A stretch of DNA of 44,241 nucleotides from Jaapia argillacea MUCL 33604 (taxonomy: Eukaryota; Basidiomycota; Agaricomycetes; Jaapiales; Jaapiaceae). A program made the translations under genes and the position numbers. The stretch covers positions 1 to 44,241 of the forward strand of contig KL197769.1 of NCBI GenBank assembly GCA_000697665.1. The letters run 5' to 3'. The notes beneath the pieces were generated by a model. That model saw only the letters and a program-made list of their open reading frames with translations, did no database searches and was not told the DNA's origin. Of this stretch, positions 35,865 through 44,241 are shown piece after piece; the stretch's first letter is position 1; each line of letters starts with the position of its first letter.

Positions 35865-36426
35865 CTTGTTCCTGGTAACAACGACCAAGTCAGAACGATT
35901 CAACCAAATCTTGAAGAGTTAGGTTCGGTTTCAACTCATCTTCTTCGGCTTGACTCCTTTTTCCCGTATCACGGAAATCGCCAGCTTTGCTTTCTTGATC
36001 CTCGGTTTCAGGAACTGGTGCCATGTTACATAAATCGTGATTCGGGGTGTGGTTAGGATCGTCCATTAATTTATCAGACCGGGCGTCATTCGGACGTCGG
36101 AGCACCATATTCTGTGTGCGCACCCTTCACACTCGAGTTCTTTCGTTATGTCTGCCAGTCACTGATTCTCCGCCGGTTGTATCGTTGGGAAGCGCCAGTG
36201 CTGAGCGCTGATCCGCGGATGCGTTGGGACTATCTATTTAGATGCTGCCCACCCAAAACGCCCCACCTTCGGATTATTCCCCGTTTTCTGCAGCTCTCTC
36301 TGCGAACAACAAAATTCCTCCATCCGAACGTTGAAACTCGCGGCTAGCTCGAATTCAAGCCTAGCCCTCCGCCCCGTCGATACTTCCCTTGACAAGACCA
36401 CCGCCGAGTTTCCTGGGTCTTCAGAC
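35865..36426. repeat. promoter module of membrane-protein gene 5
   Basis: Homologous to 28115-28702 and 31105-31726; a deletion removes part of the ACGAAATCTGATGCAAGC block at the left. Confidence 0.65.
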
Positions 36427-37883
36427 ATGGCCGTCCTTCTCACCTTTTCTCTGTCCTTCTCAATTTTGGCGCACTTGTTCGGGTTACTGTACGGAGCGTC
36501 GGCACAGACACCGCCGGGTACACCAAAATGCAACATCACCACAGCAATAAATTTGGTACGTTCCATCGCCATCTAGCCCCCTTCAAACTGCTCAACGGCG
36601 TCCAGCCTACTTCAAACTCGCAAGGGCAAGATCTTTGTTCCATTGCGCACACTGCATGGGGAATGTGCACTGGAAACTGTAAGTTTAGTGACCAAATATC
36701 CACCTATCAATGCACCTCTAATCTCGTAAATCAGGGGCTTGGGGATCGATTTTAATGACGGGCTCCTATTACAAGCCGCCCAGCGATGGTTGCCAATGTA
36801 CCCCAGTGCTCTATAACTTGGTCAGCAGCTGTGGTTGGTGTCAAGGGGGCAACTGGACAACGTGTGTTGCATAGTCATTTCCGCGATTCTAGTTCAAATA
36901 ATCAGATTGAACTCGCAGGTGGACAAGTTGGACGGTCGGCTGTGCCGCTTCCCAGTTCGGACAAGGGTAAATACTGTGTTGCTGACCTCAACATTTCTCC
37001 CTCATCATTGACTACCCAGAATCCCGCTCAACGCTACTGTTCCCTATCCGAATTGGGCCTACACAGTTCCTAACGTACGAGCTCAGTTCTCATTTATCTC
37101 TGCGTGCAACTCACATCAGCGTAGCCGGGCTTGGGAAGCACTTTCAACGCAACTGTTGCAGCTCTAGTCGGCGGTAAGTTTACCCAGTGTGTCATGCAGT
37201 CTCCCCCACAACTCGGTGTTCCCTTAGATCAACCTGAATCATCCATTGCGCCAACACCGTCGTCTACAAGTGCTTCTGCAAGCTCCACCACCACCAGCTC
37301 GAGGATTTCATCCTCCTCTACAGTCACTCAATCCTCCACTGCCAGTCCTTCTCCGACTACCGTCGCTAAGAGTTCTAAGAAAGGTTCGATCGCTGGTGGG
37401 GTTGTTGTTGCCATCGTGTCAATTGCGGCTGCTTGTGGTGTGTTGATGTGGTATATGCGCCGAAAGAATCGAGCCATGGAAACTGGTTCGTTCATATTGT
37501 GTTCCCTTTTGTCTCACAACCGTCTGACGCTGTATGCAGATGAATCAGACGAATCAGATCATGATTCTCCTCCACTACCCGCACCCACACCCTCTCCCTC
37601 CGCCATGTCTCAAAAACCCGGCGCATATTATGTGAGTTATCACATTTCTTCCCTTTCGCCGTTGATCTCATTCATGCCGTTGGGTTCTCAGGATCCAAAC
37701 GATCCAATGACTTTCCCGAAATCTCCTGCTAGTTCTGTTACGTTTCAAGTTGGATCACCCATTAGGTTGTACGAACCTTCCGCCATTCAATCTAGCGTTG
37801 CGTACTCTCCCGTACCGTTCTCCCCCGTGTCGGTTGGGAGTCCGACTCATCCGATTCACCCAGGCCTGCCCCAGTTAGGATAG
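36427..37883 (+). CDS. single-pass membrane protein of the tandem family, copy 5
   Basis: Exons verified: 36427-36555, 36606-36678, 36735-36861, 36919-36966, 37020-37074, 37125-37173, 37228-37485, 37540-37631, 37692-37883; sum 1023 nt, 340 residues, all joins in frame. Order: signal peptide (LLTFSLSFSILAHLFGLLYG, cleavage near GASAQ); Cys/Trp-rich ectodomain (DLCSIAHTAWGMCTGN, PPSDGCQCTPVLYNLVSSCG, WTSWTVGCAASQFG, IPLNATVPYPNWAF); stalk; TM (GSIAGGVVVAIVSIAAACGV); MRRKN; acidic and Pro-rich tail ending HPGLPQLG. It is very close to copy 4; N-glycosylation sequons (CNIT, LNAT, FNAT) are present. Function unknown. Confidence 0.82.
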
Positions 37884-38269
37884 CACTCGCTTTCCGATGG
37901 TATTGTACTCCCCTTATCACTCGTTTGTTGGCTTTCGCTTGCTCTTTTATCTTGGTCGTCTGTGGGTCTGATGCTTGCTCGTCGGAGATGTGCGCGCTGA
38001 CGAGGTCCATTGAGAACATCAAGGACTTCACCGTATCGTATCTTAGTCGGATTTTGGGATCTTGTGCCTGTTCGTCAGAAGTATACACAACATAGATTAC
38101 TTCGTCGTAACTATACCCTCACAATCATCCCGTGAACCCGAATTTCGTGAAGACGGTGATAGATACATTGTACAAGGTCCCAATGGCAGCCTCACACACC
38201 CCGTCCTTCTCAAAGTACGTCCTTCGCTTCCTCCATATTCACCCACAATCCTCCAGGTGGGTACATCGT

Positions 38270-38842
38270 CAAATGACTTTTTGGCCCCAACCTTTCAATA
38301 CCCTGCTTACCCTTGGGCGAAGACCACCTGCGTAGTGAAAGCCTTACGACTGCGAAAGTGAGACAGAAGAAAGGCCTACACGGCGACCCTCATCCCTGAA
38401 CTTAACCCTCCGACATTCGCTTTCTCCGCCCCACTAGCAGCGGTGGCTCTGATAATACTTCGCTAGTCCTGAGTCAATTTTCTGCAGGGTTGTGGGTGTT
38501 GAGTTGAGATTCGGTAACAAGACACACGCCAAGGCAGAACTAGTCCAAAGTAAGTGATCCAAAGTCTCTCGTCTGGCTCAGGGCTCCGAGTCATCATCCG
38601 GGGAATAGGATGTATTCGCACTATTTCTTGATGCCACGGTGGTCATGTTAGGGTGGGTCCAGAGGAACGAGTCGACCAGCCGATGTTTTACTGGGGGCCT
38701 TGTTACCGTCGTCCAGAAAACCTGTGTTCCAGTCAGGTGCAAAGGCGTGAGTGGGCTTGTTTTGCTTAGCGGCGGCTCCAGTGGACCTTGAGAAACATAC
38801 CGCGAAGGTGTGGGAGAGGCCAAGAACAACGAATTGGAATGA
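38270..38842 (-). repeat. spacer module with conserved antisense ORF, copy 3, truncated by the retroelement
   Basis: Follows copies 1 and 2 of this module, including the antisense ORF 38578-38829, up to the shared word AATTGGAATGA. At 38843 the sequence changes completely, while the other two copies continue with CGTACTTCAAGTT. This places the boundary of the DIRS-like element. Confidence 0.7.
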
Positions 38843-38964
38843 TTCCCGCTATCTATGCGCGAGATGGCTGCATGCCGGATTATGAATTAGATTGAGAATT
38901 AAGAATAATCGGGCACCACACAGCTGAGGTACGATAATGAGAAGGAGAGGACGAAGCAATGGGC

Positions 38965-38981
38965 AAAACCCGAAGGGTTTT
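38965..38981. repeat. small perfect palindrome in the DIRS-like 3' region
   Basis: AAAACCC-GAA-GGGTTTT: 7-bp arms and a 3-nt loop, 143 nt beyond the recombinase stop. It may be part of the terminal structure of the element or a transcript 3' hairpin. Confidence 0.6.
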
Positions 38982-39123
38982 CAACCAGAAACACCTGCCC
39001 GGATCTAGGAAGAAATGTGTCTGAGATGAGCTGTGATACCCAATGGTTAGAAGCCCGCGACGCGTCAAGCGAAGATTGGACACCCGAAAACTAGGAAACG
39101 GGCGACAAAAACTCACAAATCAG

Positions 39124-40550
39124 TCAACGAATTTGCGGCATCGTGTATCGCGTGAAAGGGTCTAGGATTGGTGTTCCTTGTATGTATGGAGCCATTATGA
39201 CAGCATGTTGGCGTAGGTAGAGGGTGAAAGATTCACCGCTCCAACGACCAATCGACTTTACGACATCGAAGGGAATTCCGCGGAGGAGGTACTCAAGAGT
39301 AGCACCTACTCGTATGCCATGTCCTTTCAGTGACTCCACGCCTATTTCTGCAGCCGCCGTACTGAGACGCTTCAAAAACTCGCTGCGTGTGAGGGGTCGG
39401 ATGCCACGAGGATGCTGCCACGAGAATAGCGGGAGACCTGTGGGGGGTTGTTCACGGTGAAATGAGTCAGCAGGGCAGCCTCTGGGTCGCACAACCCATC
39501 TTGTCGAGCCCAGTACACATCTTCACCTGTCTTGGATACTTTGGTGAATGGTAATGCGAAAACCGTGACCTGAAGACCATTCCTGTCCTCTCCATATCGT
39601 ATGTCTGAACGTTTGACATGGAGTTGCGGGTCGAAGGATTTGAGGGTCGGTAGAGTAAACTCCCCCAATCTAGCCGCGCACCAGAATGTTGTTGTGAGAC
39701 ATGCATATACGGCGACATCCAGAGGTTTTGATAGGTCCAAGACATTTCGAAGCGAGAGTATGAGATCAACCGTAAATGGCACGCGTTTTGGACGTTTCGA
39801 GGATGGTGGAGCCAGGATAGCAGCGCCGTCGAGGGCTGCCTTCATTTCTGCCTGGTTCATTGACCATAATTGGCCATGTAAGGTGTGCCACGCTTTGACA
39901 GCGTAGACGTAGTTTCCAAGGGTTTTCCCTGAGTAAGCCCCCGCACAGCTGGCAATGAATGCCAGCATCAAAACTGAGCTAGCAGGGCACCGAAGCTCTT
40001 CGGAGATCTCACGCATGTCGCAGAAGACATGGAAGACCAGCAATCCGGCTCCATAAGTTTCACGAGTACCATGCGCCCACGATACCGTAATGACTGCCAG
40101 AATCCGATCGAGATCTGCCTCGGTAATGTTCAAGCCATCCTGAATTGCACGAGAGTGGACTGGAAGCCATAATCGTAGCCTATCGCGTGCGAGGCAGTGT
40201 GGACGAAGATCAGATATTTGCGGAACCAGTCCACGTCGATAAGGTTTTGGTCGTGTTCTATGGGCCGATGTTACTGCCGGAATGCGAGAGGCAAATCTTT
40301 GTTGAGGATCAATCCCCCCAGGCAAGCTTGTGCATGAAGAAGTCCTCTGCAGACCGCTCTGAGTTGAAGTGTTGTATGGGACGAGTGCCCTCGAGAGTGC
40401 GTTCAATCCGCTTTGCAACGGCAATTGGGTAGCGTCCCTCGCGGTGTAGGCGGAGCTCGGTGGCTGTGTACGGAAGGGTGGCGTCGATGAGAAACCTGTC
40501 GAGACCTGAAGGAAGCTTGATTGGTGCAAGGAGCTTCTCGTCAGATGCAT
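39124..40550 (-). pseudogene. tyrosine recombinase of the DIRS-like element, frameshifted
   Basis: The N-terminal SAM-like core reads ILAVITVSWAHGTRETYGAG, then CDMREISEELRCPA. The first catalytic Arg is in FWCAARLGEFTLP. Then the frame shifts at a C6 run (39442-39447): the sense reads NNPP in one frame and TGLPLFSWQHPRGIRPLT in the next, so one C is missing. The second frame carries the rest of the active site: GHGIRVGATLEYLLRG (His and Arg), SIGRWSGESFTLYLRQHA (Trp in the His/Trp position, Tyr nucleophile), stop at 39124-39126. The ATG at 40550 overlaps the end of the RT-RNase H frame by about 240 nt, typical of compact DIRS elements. Confidence 0.78.
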
Positions 40551-42603
40551 ATTCCCCTCTGGATGGGGCATCTGCGGGGTTGTCCTTGCTGGAAACGTAC
40601 GAGGTATGGATGCATCCTGGTCGGGAAGCCTCTGCGAGGACCTGATGGATTCGCTTGAATACCCCGTTGACAGCCTTGTTGCGACTCCTACCATTCCACC
40701 ATCCTTCGACCACCCCTTTGTTGTCACCGTAGATCCTAAAGTGGTCGCCCGGGCAACTTCTCTGGATGACAGCGTAGACCAGGAGCTCAAATCCAATTGC
40801 TTCTGCCCATCCGATGTCCCTTTTTCCATCAAGGGTCTGCCATCCTGGGATAAGCCTCCAAGCTCGCCACTGGTCCTTAATGATGATGGCAACCCCGATG
40901 CCAGACGATGCATCTGAGAATGCCCCGATATTGAGGGGTTCAACTGGACTTGGGATGGATCGGAAGAGTGGCTGTGTGAGGGTGTGATGCCACCAACGGA
41001 GATCCTCCGCAATTCCTCCAACCGCGGAGTGAGGTAAGAATGGACGATTATGGCAGATTCCGAGCATGGCCTCCAAGCCGGTGAGGTACGCTCGTCCCTG
41101 TGGAATAACCAAGCAGGAATGGAGGAGTTTTCCGTATAAGGTCTGCACATTGCTGAGTGTGTAGGTTGAGCACGCCTGCCAATCTTGTATGGCCTGAAGG
41201 TATTTCTCCTTCTTCTCCGTTCCCAGCGAGACTGTGAGATTCTCCAAGTCCCAAACGAGGCCAATGAATTTGGTCTTGGATTCGAATGGCGTATCCTTGG
41301 ATTGTTCCCAAGGTATCCCAAGAGAATCCGATAAGCGGTTGATGTCGTCAAAATTGTAAGTATATGCTTTGTCGTCCTCAGATCGATCTGAGGTCCCGGA
41401 AAGGTCCACGCATGGAAACCGACAATCCTCATCGAACTGATCCAGGGTACCATCTTCGAAAAGGTTACCACCATACCAAATGCGTCCACCGTCGTGATGC
41501 TCGCCCCTTTTGGCCAGCTCTTTGTGCCAATGAAGACGCTTCTTGTTGTAACCGGCAAGGTATTCCCGACGAATGCGAAAGAAGAAATGATCGTCGACCC
41601 ATTTTGAGAGAGGAAGAATTCCTCGGAATCTGAATAAGTCTGCACCCGCGTCTGCGACACATCCATAGGCGCCACAGGAGGGACTAACCCCAAAACAGGT
41701 GCACGTATCGATACAATAACTATCGGCACCGGTCCGAGCCACAGCTCCTGGCCACCCTGAGGGATGGGTCGGTATTGTGCGATATGCTTCAGAAACATCT
41801 CGAGTTGCTGCTTGCGAGTGGGGTGGTAGGCGTCGGATAAGTAAACAAATGACAGAAAAAGTCCCCCATGTACTCGGAAAATCGTCCGAGTTGATGGACG
41901 AATTGATGGATGAGTTGGGAAAGGCAATGGAAGTATTATGTGGGAAGGAGTAATTTTGAATGATACGAAAGTGTCCGGGTCTACCGGGCTTCGGAATGAT
42001 GGAGAATGGCGAAGATTGAAAGGGACCAATAAGCTCCTCAACCCCCCGTTGAGACAAGGGGCCGATGTATCTCCCTTTTCTAATCTCTGATTCGATGATT
42101 TGTCGAAATTCATCGCCGAAAGTGAGAATTGAGTCTTTGTTAGGGGGGACCTGAGTGCGAGTAACAGAGGGGATGTTGAGGTGGAAACCAGTCCGAAAGC
42201 CATCGGGTATATGCTTGTATTTTGAGTAAAGTCCAGATTCTCGCAGAAGTGACTCCCAGACATCAGGGTTGTACGGTGTTTGGGCGTGGCGCTTTCTCCG
42301 CTCGAGGACATCCCTGAGCTCCGTGGGTTGGTGCACCACATCCAGAGCAGATATGTCGAGCGTCGTGGTGCTTGCTGGGACAGCTGATTGGGCGTTGCCA
42401 GTCGTAGCAGAGTTGCTTCCTGTCCCCATCTCGTAGGTAGAGCAACTTGTTGATTCGTGTTGATATCGTGGGGTGGCTGTTGTCCCATAGTGATGTTGCC
42501 GTACATTCGATGACTTTGTGATGGTGACGTCCGAGGCAAACAGCACAGGCAGGGTAACCAGTCTTGCCTGTGCCAATCGGAAAATCCTGCTTCTTCGGTG
42601 CAT
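40309..42603 (-). CDS. reverse transcriptase-RNase H of the DIRS-like element
   Basis: An open frame of 764 codons. The more likely start is Met59 (42429), since the first 58 residues overlap gag out of frame. RT motifs (numbering from the first Met): SIIPKPGRPGHFRIIQNYS at about 201-219, motif A Asp269 in ATRDVSEAYRTIP, motif B CFGVSPSCGAYG, motif C VDD at 336-338 (KWVDDHFFF). RNase H acidic residues are all present: Asp564 in GAFSDASSGIG, Glu601 in GWAEAIGFEL, Asp627 in YGDNKGVV, Asp678 in DNPADAPSRGE. The frame is uninterrupted, so this enzyme may still be intact. It copies element RNA into cDNA for recombinase-mediated integration. Confidence 0.88.
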   Translation of the reverse strand: MHRRSRIFRLAQARLVTLPVLFASDVTITKSSNVRQHHYGTTATPRYQHESTSCSTYEMGTGSNSATTGNAQSAVPASTTTLDISALDVVHQPTELRDVLERRKRHAQTPYNPDVWESLLRESGLYSKYKHIPDGFRTGFHLNIPSVTRTQVPPNKDSILTFGDEFRQIIESEIRKGRYIGPLSQRGVEELIGPFQSSPFSIIPKPGRPGHFRIIQNYSFPHNTSIAFPNSSINSSINSDDFPSTWGTFSVICLLIRRLPPHSQAATRDVSEAYRTIPTHPSGWPGAVARTGADSYCIDTCTCFGVSPSCGAYGCVADAGADLFRFRGILPLSKWVDDHFFFRIRREYLAGYNKKRLHWHKELAKRGEHHDGGRIWYGGNLFEDGTLDQFDEDCRFPCVDLSGTSDRSEDDKAYTYNFDDINRLSDSLGIPWEQSKDTPFESKTKFIGLVWDLENLTVSLGTEKKEKYLQAIQDWQACSTYTLSNVQTLYGKLLHSCLVIPQGRAYLTGLEAMLGICHNRPFLPHSAVGGIAEDLRWWHHTLTQPLFRSIPSPVEPLNIGAFSDASSGIGVAIIIKDQWRAWRLIPGWQTLDGKRDIGWAEAIGFELLVYAVIQRSCPGDHFRIYGDNKGVVEGWWNGRSRNKAVNGVFKRIHQVLAEASRPGCIHTSYVSSKDNPADAPSRGEYASDEKLLAPIKLPSGLDRFLIDATLPYTATELRLHREGRYPIAVAKRIERTLEGTRPIQHFNSERSAEDFFMHKLAWGD

Positions 42604-44027
42604 AGCCTCGATCTGACGTATATCGCGAGCTGGTCAATGAACCGCGATCTGGCGATCGCGACCTTCGCCTCGCATCCGTCGAATATGTCGTTGTCGATGA
42701 TCCACCTCGACGTGGCGCTGATGTAGAGACTGGACCATTGTACGAAGCAATCCTCTGTTCCATCTGTGAGGTGGCAATGATTGTGTACGGCAAGGATCGG
42801 CATGCATGAAGTAAAGGCGTCATGTAATGTACAGCGGCATGCGAGGGCAAAACGGCGTGCGAGAGAAAAACGGCGTGCGAGAGCAAAAACGGCATGCAAG
42901 AGCAAAACGGCATGCAAGGCAAAGCGGCATGCAAAAGCAAAAGGACGGCATGCAAAAGCAATACGGCAGCGGCAGGGATATGGCGTTGCAAGCACACAAT
43001 GATGGGGTCATAGACAGGAGGACCACGGCATAGAGTAGCGGCATCATGCGGAGGAGGGATTGTGAGTGTTATGTGGTTGGTGGTTCGAAAAGCGTTTATC
43101 AGCATGTGTGAACATTGGTCGATCAACGCAGATACGCACACGTAAATCCCTCTCTCTGTCCTTCAGTCGACGATCGTCTCTATAGACTTGATCTCGTGTC
43201 TTGTTCATCACTTCGTTGCTTATTCGCGAGATGTCGTAGGCTCCCTGGGGAGCTGTGATAGCTCGGTGCCATTGTATGCGCTGATCTGCCTGATACACGA
43301 GAAGGGTCTTCTGGTCAAGAGGATCTGGGGAGGCTCTGAGCTCGTGGATCTGTAAGCTTCCCCAGAATTCGGCAAGCATCTGAATGCGGTCATCTGGCCA
43401 GCCTGCCTGCTGCATAGCAATGACCATACGTGGTGCAGCCTGACAGAAGTCCTCCCAAGCCATGTCCTTGTCGTCGACGACATGTCCACTTCTTACAGCC
43501 GCAGCTGGGGTCCATCCTGTGTTACCATCCGACTGGTGCGTCATCACCATGGCTTCGTCTCCGACAGTTCCTGAGTCCCAAAGTGCATCACGGAGGCCTG
43601 CGTTGGTGTAGAAGTACATTTCAACGTATAGGCCCTTTTCCATCTTCCGCACGGCGTAGTTGGATGCTATGACGGGAGCCACGGTGGGAACATCTCGCCT
43701 CGGGATGGGTAGGTACTTCGCCTTGTTCTTTCTCATCTCCTCCCTGCGAGCTGTAGCCTCTTCCACTTCTTGTGCTTGAGCTGCGTTGTCAGCAACTTCT
43801 CGCCTGAGACGTTCTTGCTCAGCAGCCTCGCCAGCGTCTTGCTCGACCTGCTGGATCCATTTTGCTTGTTCGTCATCATTACCTGCCTTCCAAAGGCCTT
43901 TCAATAACTCTATTGCCTGTTCATCTGTCAGATGGTCATTGACAAAGTGGGCACGAGCGGCTGCGTAAGTGTTTGACGCATAATCGGGGCACTCAATTAA
44001 AGTGGGGTCCGAGAGGATGCGAGGCAT
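42263..44027 (-). CDS. gag-like protein of the DIRS-like element (two exons)
   Basis: Exon 1 (44027 to 43140, 296 codons) starts MPRILSDPTLIECPDYASN, has a Glu/Arg-rich coiled-coil-like stretch (EQERLRREVADNAAQAQEVE) and ends RDLR. I infer an intron 43139-42764 (376 nt, GTGCGT donor, CACAG acceptor) joining it in frame to MEQRIASYNGPVST. Exon 2 has an Arg/Ser-rich region and zinc-knuckle-like Cys/His clusters (PACAVCLGRHHHKVIEC and CSGCGAPTHGAQGCPRA), ending at 42263. Total about 462 residues. Without the splice, the N-terminal frame would stop at 43044 and the Zn-finger half would lack a sensible start. It should coat element RNA. Confidence 0.7.
42835..42975. repeat. 18-bp minisatellite in the gag intron
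   Basis: Seven units of 17-21 bp with consensus CGGCATGCAAGAGCAAAA (some CGGCGTGCGAGAG), followed by a partial unit. It lies inside the inferred 376-nt intron. Because most units are 18 bp and lack stops, the minus strand is open in three frames across it, producing artificially long ORFs. Confidence 0.85.
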
Positions 44028-44100
44028 TGTGTATTAGGTTGTAATTCGTAGTAGCAAGACCGAATAGCTATCCTGAAGAGAAGAATGAACGAAAAGTGAG

Positions 44101-44119
44101 CTGCTCTGATTCGGAGCAG
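44101..44119. repeat. 6-bp hairpin near the DIRS-like 5' region
   Basis: CTGCTC-TGATTCG-GAGCAG. A small inverted repeat upstream (minus-strand sense) of gag, next to a longer hairpin. Confidence 0.55.
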
Positions 44120-44138
44120 TGAAAAAGCGAGCAAGGAT

Positions 44139-44176
44139 GGATGTGGCGGAAGACAAGGAAAGATGCCGCCACATCC
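44139..44176. repeat. 11-bp perfect hairpin near the DIRS-like 5' region
   Basis: Arms GGATGTGGCGG (44139-44149) and CCGCCACATCC (44166-44176) with a 16-nt loop. It lies about 110-150 nt upstream of the gag start on the minus strand, thus in the 5' untranslated or terminal region of the element. Confidence 0.75.
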
Positions 44177-44241
44177 GCTCATTCCGCGCGTAGACTACAA
44201 TTTCCGTTCTCACTCGTTCCTCGCGCTCTCTGAAATAAAGA

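Larger units (their letters stand above)
38843..44241 (-). mobile_element. DIRS-like tyrosine-recombinase retrotransposon (partial at window edge)
   Basis: Read on the minus strand, it carries gag, reverse transcriptase-RNase H and a tyrosine recombinase, the set that defines DIRS-like elements; no DDE integrase or protease was seen. The gene-3' end boundary is fixed at 38843 by comparison with two intact copies of the interrupted repeat module. The gene-5' end is not identified and may lie beyond the window. No target duplication is expected for this mechanism. The recombinase frame is broken, so the copy is probably not autonomous. Confidence 0.82.

Noticed and set aside
42835-42975. Regular short repeats resembling a CRISPR array
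   Set aside because: Units are contiguous 17-21-bp tandem copies without unique spacers, in a eukaryotic retroelement; this is a minisatellite.
39372-42995. Single 1207-codon minus-strand ORF
   Set aside because: Only its last 392 codons are recombinase. The N-terminal part is an out-of-frame reading of RT-RNase H, gag and the minisatellite, which is stop-free in all three minus frames.

Overview
The window is nuclear DNA of a filamentous basidiomycete, most likely an Agaricomycete. The signs are many short (about 45-70 nt) GT-AG introns in nearly every gene, a split nuclear tRNA-Ala, a fungal-type amino acid permease, a caspase-domain protein, and transposon families typical of mushroom-forming fungi (DIRS-like tyrosine-recombinase retroelement, Plavaka-like DNA transposon remnants, solo LTR). 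No species is assigned.

Left half (1-18 kb) is ordinary gene space. The first 3.3 kb has no gene I can support. Then come a metallo-beta-lactamase-fold protein (3315-4446, +), a 516-bp solo LTR with a perfect 5-bp target duplication (4964-5479), two tandem aldo/keto reductase paralogues on the minus strand (5978-7564 and 8251-9927) with an intron-bearing tRNA-Ala(UGC) between them, an Mtr-like amino acid transporter (10280-13023, +), a convergent four-TM MARVEL-like protein (13539-14327, -), and a single-exon caspase-domain protein (15675-17672, -).

Right half (18-38.8 kb) is a tandem array built around five complete paralogues of a secreted-ectodomain, single-pass membrane protein (20276, 24561, 28703, 31727 and 36427, all +). 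All five keep the signal peptide, a Cys/Trp-rich ectodomain, a Ser/Thr stalk, one TM helix with a basic stop-transfer and a proline-rich tail, with eight introns. I checked exon phases exon by exon for the first, second and fifth copies. They form two subgroups (first three, last two). The spacers are repeated too and carry debris amplified with the genes: Plavaka-like transposase remnants, fragments with a cytochrome P450 heme-binding motif, a conserved antisense ORF, a truncated sixth membrane-protein gene and a 0.6-kb piece of the neighbouring caspase gene. The array therefore looks like repeated segmental duplication with internal deletions.

Right end (38.8-44.2 kb) is a DIRS-like retrotransposon on the minus strand, inserted into the last repeat module: gag (with a likely 376-nt intron holding an 18-bp minisatellite), reverse transcriptase-RNase H, and a tyrosine recombinase broken by a one-base slip in a C6 run. 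Its distal end lies outside the window or at its edge.
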